Shown here piece after piece: positions 26,036-34,707 of a stretch of 64,000 nt of DNA. Under the pieces are notes generated by a model. It saw only the letters and a program-made list of their open reading frames with translations, did not search any database and had not been told where the DNA came from. Source of the stretch: Leptolyngbya sp. KIOST-1. Its GTDB lineage: Bacteria > Cyanobacteriota > Cyanobacteriia > Phormidesmidales > Phormidesmidaceae. Made by a program: the position numbers and the translations under genes. Location: NCBI RefSeq assembly GCF_000763385.1, contig NZ_JQFA01000004.1, positions 1,426,001 through 1,490,000 on the forward strand, read 5' to 3'. Every line of letters starts with the position of its first letter. The stretch's first letter is position 1.

Positions 26036-27964
26036 ATGAACTTCTTTGAGCACCAGGACCAGGCTCGCCGCAACACCACCAAGCTGCTGCTGCTGTTTGG
26101 TCTGTCGATCGCGGTGATTATCCTGGCTTTCTACGGGGTGGCGATCGTCATTCTGTCCGCTGAAGCCACTGGCCCAGCGCCACTCTGGCGACCGGGGGTG
26201 TTGTTTTGGGTCGCCACTGGCACCGTCGCCTTCATGGCCGTGGGCAGCTCCACCAAAATGGCCCAGCTCAGCCAGGGGGGGCACAGCGTGGCCCAGGGGC
26301 TGGGCGGGCGACAGCTCGACCCGCTGACCGCAGACCCCGCTGAGCAGCGCCTGGTCAACGTGATCAGCGAGATGGCCCTGGCCTCGGGCACCCCCATCCC
26401 GGCCATTTACCTGCTCGACAACGAGCCCGGGATCAACGCCTTTGCCGCTGGCCACACCGCCGACGATGCTGTGATTGGCGTCACCCGGGGCTGCCTCGAC
26501 CAGCTCAGCCGCGACGAGTTACAGGGGGTGATTGGCCACGAGTTCAGCCACATTCTCAACGGCGACATGGGCCTCAACCTGAAGCTGATTGGGGTCATCC
26601 ACGGCCTGCTGCTGATCTACATTGCCGGGCGGGTTATTTTGCGAGTGGGCTACTACTCCGGCGGGTTACCGCGGCGTTCGAAGGACGACAAGGGTGGCGG
26701 GGCGATGTTTGCAGCCGCCCTGGCCATGCTGGTGATCGGCTACCTGGGGGTGCTGGGGGGACGGTTGATCAAAAGTGCGGTGTCCCGCGAGCGCGAGTTT
26801 TTGGCCGATGCGGCGGCGGTGCAGTACACCCGCAATCCCGAGGGCATTGCTGGAGCGCTGCGCAAGATTGGCCAGCTCTCGGCGGGGTCTACGGTGACCT
26901 CGCCGATGGCTGAAACCGCCAGTCATTTGTTCTTTGGCGAGGCCAACGGCACTCTGTCGTTTCTGGGCGGCTGGTTTGCCACCCACCCACCCCTGGGGGA
27001 ACGGCTGCGGCGCTTGGGTCAGCACCCTCTGCCCCAGGACGCTACCTTGATCGATGTGCCGATGCCAACCCTGTCCCCCCTGGAAGAGTCGCTGGCGATG
27101 GGGTTTCAGGCAGGCACCCCAACCGCTGTGGCGGCGGGCACCCCGGTTGTCCCCTCAGCGGATCAGTTCATCACCACCCTGGGCACTATCGATGTCCGGC
27201 GGCTGGCCCAGGTGCGATCGCTGCTCGACCAGCTACCCGCCGAAGTTAAGACCGCCCTCCAGGACCCCGCCGATGCGGCCAACCTGGTGTATGCCCTGCT
27301 GGTGAGGACCAAGCCTGCCCTCCAGGCGCAACAGATTGAGTACCTGACGGCTACCCATGGTCCAGACTGCAAACAGAGGGTAGGGCAGCTATACAACTGG
27401 GTTCGTTCCCTGGAACCGGGGCAGGACCTGCTGCTCCTGGAGGCGCTAATCCCGCCCCTGAAGCAGCTTGAGCCGGAGGCGGGGCGGCAATTTATGCAGA
27501 CGGCTAAGGCCCTCAGCCAGCCCGGCGGACGGCTGCTGCTGGCCAACTATCCGCTACAGCTGGTGCTGCGCAAGCGCCTGGCTGGTGCGTCCACCCGGGG
27601 GACAGAGGCCGTTTCCGACAGCCTGAGCGATCGCTGGGGCGATGCCCTCAACCTGCTGGCCCTGCTGGCCCGGGTGGGCCATACCCGCCCTGAGGATGCC
27701 CTCTATGCTTTTAAGCTGGGCCTCTCGCAGCTGCCGGGGGCCAAAAAGCAGCCCTCTCCTAACCAGCTGCCGACGGTCAGCAGTGGGGACCTCAACACCA
27801 GCCTGGGCCGCCTGGAGCTGGTCAGCCCCAAACTGAAGCAGGCCATCGTCGATGCCTGCGCCCACACGGTGCTGGCCGACAACGACGTTACCCCGGCCGA
27901 AATGACCCTGCTGCGGGCCGTCGTCATCACCCTCGACTGCCCCGCTCCCCCTTTTCTCAAATAA
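26036..27964 (+). CDS. M48 family membrane metalloprotease
   Basis: A 642-residue protein. Two N-terminal spans (about residues 18-40 and 55-75), then the protease domain with the zinc motif HEFSH (about 167-171), two further spans (about 185-205 and 220-245) and the third ligand region EREFLADAAAVQ. Past about residue 340 there is a C-terminal extension of 300 residues, soluble and helical, which HtpX proteins lack. It follows lemA directly, so the two are cotranslated. Substrates are unknown; membrane protein turnover is likely. Confidence 0.93.
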   Translation: MNFFEHQDQARRNTTKLLLLFGLSIAVIILAFYGVAIVILSAEATGPAPLWRPGVLFWVATGTVAFMAVGSSTKMAQLSQGGHSVAQGLGGRQLDPLTADPAEQRLVNVISEMALASGTPIPAIYLLDNEPGINAFAAGHTADDAVIGVTRGCLDQLSRDELQGVIGHEFSHILNGDMGLNLKLIGVIHGLLLIYIAGRVILRVGYYSGGLPRRSKDDKGGGAMFAAALAMLVIGYLGVLGGRLIKSAVSREREFLADAAAVQYTRNPEGIAGALRKIGQLSAGSTVTSPMAETASHLFFGEANGTLSFLGGWFATHPPLGERLRRLGQHPLPQDATLIDVPMPTLSPLEESLAMGFQAGTPTAVAAGTPVVPSADQFITTLGTIDVRRLAQVRSLLDQLPAEVKTALQDPADAANLVYALLVRTKPALQAQQIEYLTATHGPDCKQRVGQLYNWVRSLEPGQDLLLLEALIPPLKQLEPEAGRQFMQTAKALSQPGGRLLLANYPLQLVLRKRLAGASTRGTEAVSDSLSDRWGDALNLLALLARVGHTRPEDALYAFKLGLSQLPGAKKQPSPNQLPTVSSGDLNTSLGRLELVSPKLKQAIVDACAHTVLADNDVTPAEMTLLRAVVITLDCPAPPFLK

Positions 27965-28026
27965 TCCGGCCCCTCCCCCTGAAGGATTGCTTCAGGATCG
28001 CAAAACCCGGTTTTTGCCTCTCTGAT

Positions 28027-28160
28027 CTAGTAGTCTGCTAAGCCAAAGATGACAGGTTGGTGGGGCTCACGGTGCACGGTGTACGGTTCACGGCAGTCTT
28101 TAAGCCGTACACCGTGTACCCTGAACCGTTAGACGGTTGGAGCCTGTCACAATCAGGTTG
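28027..28160. repeat. Palindromic intergenic repeat upstream of rpmB
   Basis: A perfect 12-bp inverted repeat CACGGTGTACGG (28075-28086) with CCGTACACCGTG (28105-28116). Outer borders GATGACAGGTTGG and GGAGCCTGTCAC are also roughly inverted, and a CTAG lies at 28028. It resembles the dispersed palindromic repeats common in cyanobacteria. It may serve as the terminator for the protease gene. Confidence 0.65.
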
Positions 28161-28223
28161 GTTAAGTACCAGCCTGTGGTAGGCTTTCTGGCCGAGAAAC
28201 CGGGTCAGCGTTCCGTGGGGGTC

Positions 28224-28232
28224 TGCTATAAT
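28224..28232 (+). promoter_or_regulatory. Likely promoter -10 of rpmB
   Basis: An extended -10 box TGCTATAAT lies 47 bases before the rpmB start. No clear -35 box is needed for such promoters. Confidence 0.5.
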
Positions 28233-28278
28233 TAAAAACTGCGCTATTGTGCCGTTTGATTACCCTTGGAGAATAACC

Positions 28279-28515
28279 ATGGCCCGTCATTGTGAATTGA
28301 CCGGAAAGAAAGCGAACAACGCCTTTTCGATCTCCCACTCCCACCGTCGCACCAAGCGCCTCCAGGAGGCCAACCTGCAAGAAAAGCGCGTGTGGTGGCC
28401 CCAGGGCAAGCGCTGGGTCAAGCTGCGCCTGTCGACCAAGGCGATTAAAACCCTGCAAACCAAGGGTCTAGATGCCATGGCCAAAGAAGCCGGCATCAAC
28501 CTGAACAAGTACTAA
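28279..28515 (+). CDS. rpmB: Ribosomal protein L28
   Basis: A 78-residue large-subunit protein. It starts [27 protein letters not shown], reported here only in part, and ends with GINLNKY, both typical of cyanobacterial L28. The ATG at 28279 follows TTGGAGAATAACC, a good ribosome binding site. It is monocistronic and converges with the PEP-CTERM gene 17 bases later. Confidence 0.97.
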   Translation: MARHCELTGKKANNAFSISHSHRRTKRLQEANLQEKRVWWPQGKRWVKLRLSTKAIKTLQTKGLDAMAKEAGINLNKY

Positions 28516-28532
28516 GTCTGACGTTTGGCCAG

Positions 28533-29417
28533 CTAGCTTCGGCGGCGCAGTAGCGCCAGCCCCGCCGCCACAATACCCACAGCGAAGGCCGTGCCTGGTT
28601 CAGGTACGGCCTTCGCTGTAGCCTGACGCTGAACCGCCATGAAAAACCTGAACACCACCGATTCTCCAGGGGCCAGCCCCCGATCGAACTGGAGCGCTGC
28701 GGTGGCATCGCCAGTGAAGGGACCAGGGCTATTTTGAAAATTGGTGGCCGGAGGGTTGTACAACTCGGCCAGCAGCTGACCGTAGGGGCCAATCTGGACC
28801 GCCGTGGGGACCTGATCGACCCTAAGGGTGGCCAGGGCTCCGCTGGGGTCGGTTTGGGTCAGGGTATCCCCCGCGAAAAGGGCGGTGTCGTCGTCGAGCA
28901 CGCCATCGAACTGGAGGTCGTAGTCGATGTATTTGAACAGTCTGACGTCGAGCCAGTCGGTGCCGGTATTGGTGAGGGTAACGGTTTCCTGGCGGGCGGC
29001 GCGGAAGCTGCCGGGCAAACCCCCCAGCAGCACCGAATCGATGGAAAAGTTGAGGTTGGCGCCAAAGGTGGAGAAGGTGGCGCTGAAGCGATCGTTGGCG
29101 GGCTGGCTGAAGACTACGGGCCGCAGATCTTCGAGCCGCAGATCGCGGGACAGTAAGCCATCGCCAAAATTGAGAAAGTACAGATCGGTAAACAGGGTTT
29201 CGACCCCGTCTACCAGCCAGGATTGGGCTTCGCTGAAGCGCAGCGGGTCAACCCGGTAAACTGAGTTGCCGTCGCTCAGCTCAATTATATTGGGAGGCGG
29301 GGGGGCGGCTAAATTGGAAGGCAGGGGGGCGGCAACGGCCTGCCCTGGTGGTAGAACCGTGGCCAGGGCCACCGCCACGCCCAGGCTGGTTAGGGTGCTA
29401 GTAGACCAATCAGGCAT
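28533..29417 (-). CDS. PEP-CTERM sorting domain secreted protein
   Basis: A 294-residue exported protein. Residues about 8-28 form a signal peptide ending near GQAVAA. The C-terminus has the full sorting signal: VPEPG, a hydrophobic helix (FAVGIVAAGLALL) and an arginine cluster (RRRS), recognised by an exosortase, so the protein is probably processed at the cell surface or put into the extracellular matrix. The middle is beta-rich, with no known domain. The DNA coding the VPEPG motif is a 14-bp perfect palindrome, which could double as a transcription stop for rpmB. Confidence 0.88.
   Translation of the reverse strand: MPDWSTSTLTSLGVAVALATVLPPGQAVAAPLPSNLAAPPPPNIIELSDGNSVYRVDPLRFSEAQSWLVDGVETLFTDLYFLNFGDGLLSRDLRLEDLRPVVFSQPANDRFSATFSTFGANLNFSIDSVLLGGLPGSFRAARQETVTLTNTGTDWLDVRLFKYIDYDLQFDGVLDDDTALFAGDTLTQTDPSGALATLRVDQVPTAVQIGPYGQLLAELYNPPATNFQNSPGPFTGDATAALQFDRGLAPGESVVFRFFMAVQRQATAKAVPEPGTAFAVGIVAAGLALLRRRS
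28579..28619. repeat. Perfect 14-bp inverted repeat over the PEP-CTERM motif
   Basis: Arms ACAGCGAAGGCCGT (28579-28592) and ACGGCCTTCGCTGT (28606-28619) with a 13-base loop that encodes PEPG on the minus strand. It starts 64 bases after the rpmB stop on the plus strand. There is no T-run. Confidence 0.9.
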
Positions 29418-29787
29418 GGTGAGTACGGCGGGGGAATCGAACAACTGAGACCGGTCTGGACGCTGGGGGAATGGCCAGCCAGGAGGCATACCTGCGATCG
29501 CAAGTAGCGCTAGTCTTCCCCAGCCTAGACAGGTCACCCTGGTTCTGGAATCTGATCGGTTAGAGTATTCACGGAATCCTTAAGCGAACTTTATCAACCA
29601 TTAGGTAGAACCAGGGTTCTGACGTAGCCAAAACGACGCTTTAGATCGGCCACAGCCAACCCTTTCCGTAAAAACTGGGGTGTTCTGAGTTCCTGCTGAG
29701 GCAGTAACGTAGACCCAGGGATCGTTGAGCGGGTTCCTTAGCACCTTAACGTCACCGGTCCGCTGGTCTGCCGATGCTGGTCTACCC
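29418..29787. other. Divergent promoter region, nothing specific seen
   Basis: The gap between the PEP-CTERM gene and the CDF exporter gene, which are divergent. No repeat, gene or clear operator was recognised. Confidence 0.4.
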
Positions 29788-30696
29788 ATGACTGATCGTC
29801 CGTCTCCTCCCATACTTGACCCGCGCCGGGCGGTGCAGCGGGTGCTGCTGATTACCCTTGCCCTCAACCTGACAGTGGTGGGGCTCAAGGCTACGGTGGG
29901 CTGGTTAACTGGGTCCCTAAGTCTGCTAGCCGACGCCCTGCACAGCGTTACCGACAGCGCCAACAACGTGCTGGGCCTGGCCACCAACCGCCTGGCCGAT
30001 CCCCACCCCGATCGCGATCATCCCTATGGCCATCAAAAGTTTGAGGCGATTGGAGCCCTGGGAATCGCCGCTTTTTTAGGCATTGCCTGCTTTGAAATTC
30101 TCAAAACAGCTGTAGAGCGCATTGTTGGAGGGGGTAACTCGGTGACCCTGGGGGCTACTGCCCTCTGGATCATGCTGGTTGTGCTGGGGATTAACGTGTT
30201 TGTGGCCTTCTACGAGCGGCGGGTGGGCCTTGCCCTCAACAGCAAAATTCTGGTGGCAGACGCCCGCCACACTATGGGCGACATCTGGACCACGATTGTG
30301 GTGCTGGCGGGTCTGATTGGGGTATGGCAGGGGCTGACCTGGCTGGATGTGGCCCTGGCATTTCCGGTGGCGCTGCTGGTGTTTAAAAGCGGTTGGACCG
30401 TGCTGCGCGAAAACCTGCCCTGGCTGGTGGACGAAATGGCGATCGCTCCCGAAGCCATTCACGCTCAGGTTATGCAGGTGCCGGGGGTAGTCAACTGCCA
30501 TAACATCGCCTCCCGAGGGCTGCTGGGGCGACAGGTGTTTATCGACATGCACCTGGTGGTCAAGCCCACCGATATTCAGGCGGCCCACGCCATCACTGAA
30601 GCGGTGGAAGAGCGGCTGGAGGAGGCCTACGGCCCGGCCCGAATTACGATTCACGTCGAGCCCAGGGAATATACCGAGGAGGAAATTACCTACTGA
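29788..30696 (+). CDS. Cation diffusion facilitator (CDF) metal exporter
   Basis: A 302-residue inner-membrane proton antiporter for divalent metals (Zn, Co, Fe or Mn). Start at ATG 29788 gives a short basic N-terminus. Six membrane spans are seen; the transport-site motifs are LADALHSVTDSANN in span 2 and VADARHTMGDIWTT in span 5. HPYGHQKFE follows span 2. The C-terminal cytoplasmic ferredoxin-like domain contains NCHNIASRG and DMHLVV. The HSxxD/DARHTxxD combination is frequent in ferrous-iron/zinc types, but I would not fix the metal. Confidence 0.94.
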   Translation: MTDRPSPPILDPRRAVQRVLLITLALNLTVVGLKATVGWLTGSLSLLADALHSVTDSANNVLGLATNRLADPHPDRDHPYGHQKFEAIGALGIAAFLGIACFEILKTAVERIVGGGNSVTLGATALWIMLVVLGINVFVAFYERRVGLALNSKILVADARHTMGDIWTTIVVLAGLIGVWQGLTWLDVALAFPVALLVFKSGWTVLRENLPWLVDEMAIAPEAIHAQVMQVPGVVNCHNIASRGLLGRQVFIDMHLVVKPTDIQAAHAITEAVEERLEEAYGPARITIHVEPREYTEEEITY

Positions 30697-30727
30697 GGGG
30701 TACCCCTTTGACGGCAGGGTTGAGCCA

Positions 30728-31660
30728 CTACTCCCCCTGTAGGGTCAGGGTGAGGCGGCGATACTGGCTGGCTTGGGCCGGAAGCCAGGCGGCGGTGCCG
30801 TTGCGACAGGCCGTGTCTAAATCAGCGGGTAATGTTGTGCAGGGTTCTACTACCACCACGTAGTGATCTCGCCAGCCACCGTAGCTCTGAAACATCCACA
30901 CATAGGGGAAATCTTGCCGATCGAATGTCATCAGCAGAGTAGACTGGCTGCGCCGATGACGAATGCCGCAGTAGCCCTCCGCCAGTTCAGAGGTGTAGTA
31001 AAACTCCTGCAGCCGAGACTCCGGCGGCGGAATGACGCGCAGATCAATCGCCTCGCCCGTTGCGTTGAGGGCTTTGGGGAAGCGGGTTTTCCCCGGCTGC
31101 CCAATCACCTTGCTGAACTCTAAAAACGCCGGTTCTACCCAGCAGTCGGGCAGCAAAATCTCGTCGCCGGCCTCGATCGCGATCGCGGCGTGGTGCTTAA
31201 ACAAAAAGGGAATGGCCTGCTCTGACTGATTGTGAAATCGGTAGACCAGGGTGGCCTGGGGCAGGCGGGCATCGAGCTGAATCGTTTTTTCCACCTGCAC
31301 GGGCACCGTCTGACACTGGTAGGCCAGGGTGAGGCAGGTCGGCGATTGCTCCCGGATTTCCCAGGCCTGGGACCACAGTTCGCCGTGGTCCACCAGATCG
31401 CGGTCCCGAAAGGGGCCAGCGGCATCGTTGGGAAACACCTCATCCCACCCGCCGCTCCAGTGATCGTCAAAGGAAGCACCCACCGGCAGCGATCGCGTCG
31501 CCCCAGCGCGATAGTCGGGGGGATGCCAGAGCCAGCGGTGGCCGGTGCTGAGGTCCTCCAGCTGATCGATGCGCCCCCCCAGATCGGGGCGAACCGTGAG
31601 GCGAATCCCATCATTCTCCAGGGTCAATCCCTGGGCTGGTGCGACCGTTTCCAGTGTCAT
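30728..31660 (-). CDS. Aldose 1-epimerase (galactose mutarotase)-like protein
   Basis: A 310-residue beta-sandwich protein. Early motifs LTVRPDLGGRIDQLEDL and HWSGGWDEVFPND match mutarotase-like folds, and FKHHAAIAIEAGDEILLP holds the histidine expected in the sugar site. Related proteins interconvert sugar anomers or bind sugar phosphates. Length is normal. The substrate is not clear, since the family is broad. It converges with the CDF gene. Confidence 0.83.
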   Translation of the reverse strand: MTLETVAPAQGLTLENDGIRLTVRPDLGGRIDQLEDLSTGHRWLWHPPDYRAGATRSLPVGASFDDHWSGGWDEVFPNDAAGPFRDRDLVDHGELWSQAWEIREQSPTCLTLAYQCQTVPVQVEKTIQLDARLPQATLVYRFHNQSEQAIPFLFKHHAAIAIEAGDEILLPDCWVEPAFLEFSKVIGQPGKTRFPKALNATGEAIDLRVIPPPESRLQEFYYTSELAEGYCGIRHRRSQSTLLMTFDRQDFPYVWMFQSYGGWRDHYVVVVEPCTTLPADLDTACRNGTAAWLPAQASQYRRLTLTLQGE

Positions 31661-31796
31661 GCCACCCTGTCCCTCTGGCGTTTTTGGTCCCTAAAGGCTA
31701 CCGGCTGTTCCGAACGAGCTGACTGTATCCAAAGAGGGATTTTGCCGAGCGAAAATTGCTATGCCTACCCCATCATGGCCGGGGAACCTCCAGCCT

Positions 31797-31888
31797 TTAG
31801 TCAATCTGGGATGACCAGTTCCACGCCTGACCTAAACGACGGGCTGATGATTTTGAGCGTTTATCAGCTAATTGATGACAGCCCCTAG
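31797..31888. mobile_element. Inverted-repeat element, CTAG family (copy D, left end truncated)
   Basis: The right half matches copy B (TTTTGAGCGTTTATCAGC, then ATTGATGACAGCCC) up to CTAG at 31885-31888. The left end has lost about 9 bases of the terminal repeat. The CTAG supplies the TAG stop of the XRE gene on the minus strand. Confidence 0.75.
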
Positions 31889-32691
31889 GGAACCTGGGCC
31901 CTGAGCACGGCATCAGTTGTGGCATCGGCGGCAAACAAGTGCTCCACCCGCAGCGAGGCCAGCGTGATGTCCTGGGGGGTGCCAAAGGTTGTAAACATGC
32001 TGAAAAAGGCCAGTTCGCCGTACTGGGTGGCGTAGCGGGTGGTCAGCACCGGGGCGGTGGGGGCTGTCCACTCGACACCCAGACTGGACTGGCCGAGGCG
32101 AGTCTGAAGCATGGCGGCAAAGGCCTCCACCCTGGGGGTAAGGGTGGGTTGGGCGATCGCCTCGTGCCGCAGGTGGGCCAGCAGCACCGGGCCTACCTCA
32201 TGCAAATTCACGATTGGCTTGGCAAAACCCTCGGGATGAGCAAGCCAGTCCAGCAGATTGATGGCCGGGGTGTCGGCCCACTCATCCACCCCTGGTACTA
32301 GGGCCGTGGCCAGCCACCGCGCCCCGCGGTTCAGGCGCAGCAAATTCCACTGGGCGTCGATGACCAGCGCCGGCATTGGGTCGTGGGCAGAGAGCAGCTG
32401 CTGTAGGGCACTGTTCCCCTGGCCCAGGGCCGGATCGTCCAGCGGGGCATCGCCGTAGATTGGCGCATAGCCCGCCTGCACCATGGCCTTGTTTCTGACC
32501 ACCAGCGGGGCGTCTAGATCCTGCAGCCAGGCGATCAGCAGCTTCCGACTGGGCCTGGCGCGGCCACGTTCCACAAAGCTGACGTGCCGCTGCGATACCC
32601 CCAGGCGCAGGGATAGCTCTAGCTGGCTCAACCGCCGAGCTTGACGTACCTGGCGCAGGGTGGCGGCCAGGGAGGGAGTAAGCGTGTCCAT
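31885..32691 (-). CDS. XRE-family regulator with MmyB-like ligand domain
   Basis: A 268-residue regulator from ATG 32691. The N-terminal helix-turn-helix (about residues 8-60) reads LRQVRQARRLSQLELSLRLGVSQRHVSFVERG. The rest matches the MmyB/MLTR ligand-binding domain seen in actinobacterial and cyanobacterial regulators (DPMPALVIDAQWNLLRLN, then VLTTRYATQYGELAFFSMF), a PAS-like fold. It is divergent from the DUF2834 gene, and a perfect 10-bp palindrome lies between them. The stop codon is inside a repeat element. Confidence 0.9.
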   Translation of the reverse strand: MDTLTPSLAATLRQVRQARRLSQLELSLRLGVSQRHVSFVERGRARPSRKLLIAWLQDLDAPLVVRNKAMVQAGYAPIYGDAPLDDPALGQGNSALQQLLSAHDPMPALVIDAQWNLLRLNRGARWLATALVPGVDEWADTPAINLLDWLAHPEGFAKPIVNLHEVGPVLLAHLRHEAIAQPTLTPRVEAFAAMLQTRLGQSSLGVEWTAPTAPVLTTRYATQYGELAFFSMFTTFGTPQDITLASLRVEHLFAADATTDAVLRAQVP

Positions 32692-32721
32692 AGCCAAATT
32701 GAACCACAACCCAGCCGCTGT

Positions 32722-32744
32722 GCAATTACCTGGGAGGTAATTGC
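32722..32744. promoter_or_regulatory. Likely operator of the XRE regulator
   Basis: Perfect palindrome GCAATTACCT-GGG-AGGTAATTGC between divergent XRE and DUF2834 genes. It is 31 bases before the regulator start and 55 before the DUF2834 start, a position fit for autoregulation and control of the neighbour. Confidence 0.75.
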
Positions 32745-32798
32745 TTCGATGACCTGGACGCTCAATACTGAACCTACCCTTACCAGAGAGGTTTAGCG

Positions 32799-33131
32799 AT
32801 GCAGCGCAGCTTGATTGTCATTACCCTGCTTCTGTTCGGAGCCCTCACCGCTGTGGCGCTGTGGCAGCACGGCTACTGGGGCATCCTGGCGCCCAATTTT
32901 CAAAGTCTCGGGGCAGCCCAGGTGTTTGCAGACCTGGTAATTGCCCTGGTGCTGGTGCTGATTTGGCTATGGCACGATGCCAAAGCGATAGGGCGCAATC
33001 CTTGGCCCTGGATTGGGGTAACGCTGGCCGCAGGGGCATTTGGGCCGCTAATCTATCTGCTCACGCGCAAGGCACCAGAGGTGGATCAGGGCCGCGATCG
33101 CTGGCCCGCAGCTGTAGAAAAACTGCCCTGA
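32799..33131 (+). CDS. DUF2834-like small membrane protein
   Basis: A 110-residue protein with three hydrophobic spans (about residues 5-22, 42-58 and 70-88). The pattern of a loop with APNF, then VFADLVIALVLVLIWLWHDA and a third span ending in YLLTRK fits DUF2834. Function is unknown. It is divergent from the XRE regulator, which may repress it. It converges with argD. Confidence 0.75.
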   Translation: MQRSLIVITLLLFGALTAVALWQHGYWGILAPNFQSLGAAQVFADLVIALVLVLIWLWHDAKAIGRNPWPWIGVTLAAGAFGPLIYLLTRKAPEVDQGRDRWPAAVEKLP

Positions 33132-33155
33132 ACCCCAGTCCGTAACTTCAAGCGG

Positions 33156-34436
33156 TTACGGGTTGGTGGCGATCGCGATCGCTTTTTCCACCGCCATCAG
33201 CGCCTGCTGCACCTCGTCCGCCGTCACGTTCAGCGGCGGCACAAAGCGCACCACCTGCGGCCCGGCGGGAACCAGCAGCAGCCCCTGCTCCATGGCGGCT
33301 TTGACAATGTCTACCGACTTAATCGCTGAGTCAGGCCGCAGCACCAGGCCGTTGATCAGGCCCCAGCCGCGCACCTGCTCCAGCAGAGTCGGATACTGCT
33401 GCACCAGCCTTTGCAGGCCAACCCGCAGCTGTTCGCCGCGCCGCTTGACGTTGCCCAGCAGGTTCTCGGCCTCCAGGGTTTCGCACACCGTCAGCCCCAC
33501 TTTGCAGGCAAAGGGGTTACCGCCAAAGGTGCTGGCGTGGTCGCCGGGCTCAAATACCGAGCAGTGCGCCTTGCACAGCAACGCCCCGATGGGGATGCCG
33601 CCCCCCAGTCCCTTGGCGGAGGTGAAGATATCGGGCTCAATGCCCAGGTTCTCGAACCCCCAGAGGGTGCCGGTGCGACCCATGCCCACCTGCACCTCGT
33701 CGAGAATTAGCAGAATGCCCGTTTCGTCGCAGAGTTGGCGAATGCGCTGGAAGTAGGCGGCCTCGCCGGGGCACACGCCCCCTTCCCCCTGCAGAGCTTC
33801 GAGCATGATGGCCGCCACCTGGGGGGTGCCTGCGTCCAGCTCGGCCACCAGCGCCTCCAGGGCGGCGGTGTCGTTGTAGGGCACGTAGGCGAACCCCGGC
33901 ATCAGCGGGTCAAAGTTCTTTTGGTACTTGGGCTGGCCCGTGGCGGTAACGGTAGCCAGGGTGCGCCCGTGGAAGCTGGCCTTGGCCGTGATAATCAACG
34001 GATTGGCAATGCCCCGCTGGGTGTGAGCGTACTTGCGGGCCAGCTTGATCGCGCCCTCGTTGGCCTCGGCCCCGGAGTTGCAGAAAAAGGCGCGATCGGC
34101 GCAGGAGTGACTGACCAACCAGTGGGCCAGGGCCCCCTGCTCCGGGATGTAGTAGAGGTTGGAGACGTGGTGCAGGGTCTGGATCTGCTTGGTAACGGCC
34201 TCGACCATGGCCGGGTGAGCGTGGCCCAGGGTGCAGGTGGCAATGCCCGCCACAAAGTCGAGATAGCGCCGGCCCTGGTCGTCCCACACCACACTGCCTC
34301 GGCCCCGGGTCAGCGCGATCGGGAAGCGCCCGTAGGTGGTCATCACGTCAGCATCGAACTGGGCTGGCGAGAACGGGGGGGCACTGGTGGAGGGGCTGAA
34401 CGACTTGAGGGAGTTTTGGACGAGGGATTTGAGCAT
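33156..34436 (-). CDS. argD: Acetylornithine aminotransferase
   Basis: PLP enzyme of arginine synthesis (N-acetylglutamate semialdehyde to N-acetylornithine), class III aminotransferase. Key blocks: CNSGAEANEGAIKLARKYA, the aspartate motif LLILDEVQVGMGRTG, and the PLP lysine in TSAKGLGGG. Start at ATG 34436 gives 426 residues; a longer frame would read into a degenerate G-rich repeat and is unlikely. The repeat lies just upstream of this start. Other arg genes are not nearby. Confidence 0.95.
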   Translation of the reverse strand: MLKSLVQNSLKSFSPSTSAPPFSPAQFDADVMTTYGRFPIALTRGRGSVVWDDQGRRYLDFVAGIATCTLGHAHPAMVEAVTKQIQTLHHVSNLYYIPEQGALAHWLVSHSCADRAFFCNSGAEANEGAIKLARKYAHTQRGIANPLIITAKASFHGRTLATVTATGQPKYQKNFDPLMPGFAYVPYNDTAALEALVAELDAGTPQVAAIMLEALQGEGGVCPGEAAYFQRIRQLCDETGILLILDEVQVGMGRTGTLWGFENLGIEPDIFTSAKGLGGGIPIGALLCKAHCSVFEPGDHASTFGGNPFACKVGLTVCETLEAENLLGNVKRRGEQLRVGLQRLVQQYPTLLEQVRGWGLINGLVLRPDSAIKSVDIVKAAMEQGLLLVPAGPQVVRFVPPLNVTADEVQQALMAVEKAIAIATNP

Positions 34437-34439
34437 CAC

Positions 34440-34510
34440 GGGGGGAGTGGGGGAATGGATGGGTAGGAGGGTAGGGGAGTGGCGGGTGGGCAAGTGGGCG
34501 GGTGGCAGAA
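34440..34510. repeat. Degenerate 16-bp minisatellite relative before argD
   Basis: G-rich tract with repeated GGATGGGTAGGAGGGT-like and GGGTGGGCAAGTGGGCGGGT-like units. It begins immediately upstream of the argD start codon, so it lies in the argD leader. Confidence 0.6.
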
Positions 34511-34707
34511 AGGGAGCTATTGGTCAGGATGCTTGAGAAACCGATGCCCTAGGGGTTTGCATTTCAAGCTCTGCGTAGCAGCCCTAGACCTCATTTTAAT
34601 CGCCCTCTACGTGGCAATCATGCCGCTCGCCGACGCTATGGCAATGGATCGAGCATAGCGGAAAGCCCAGGAAAATCAAGAATCATCCTGGGCTGATTGG
34701 CATCGAG

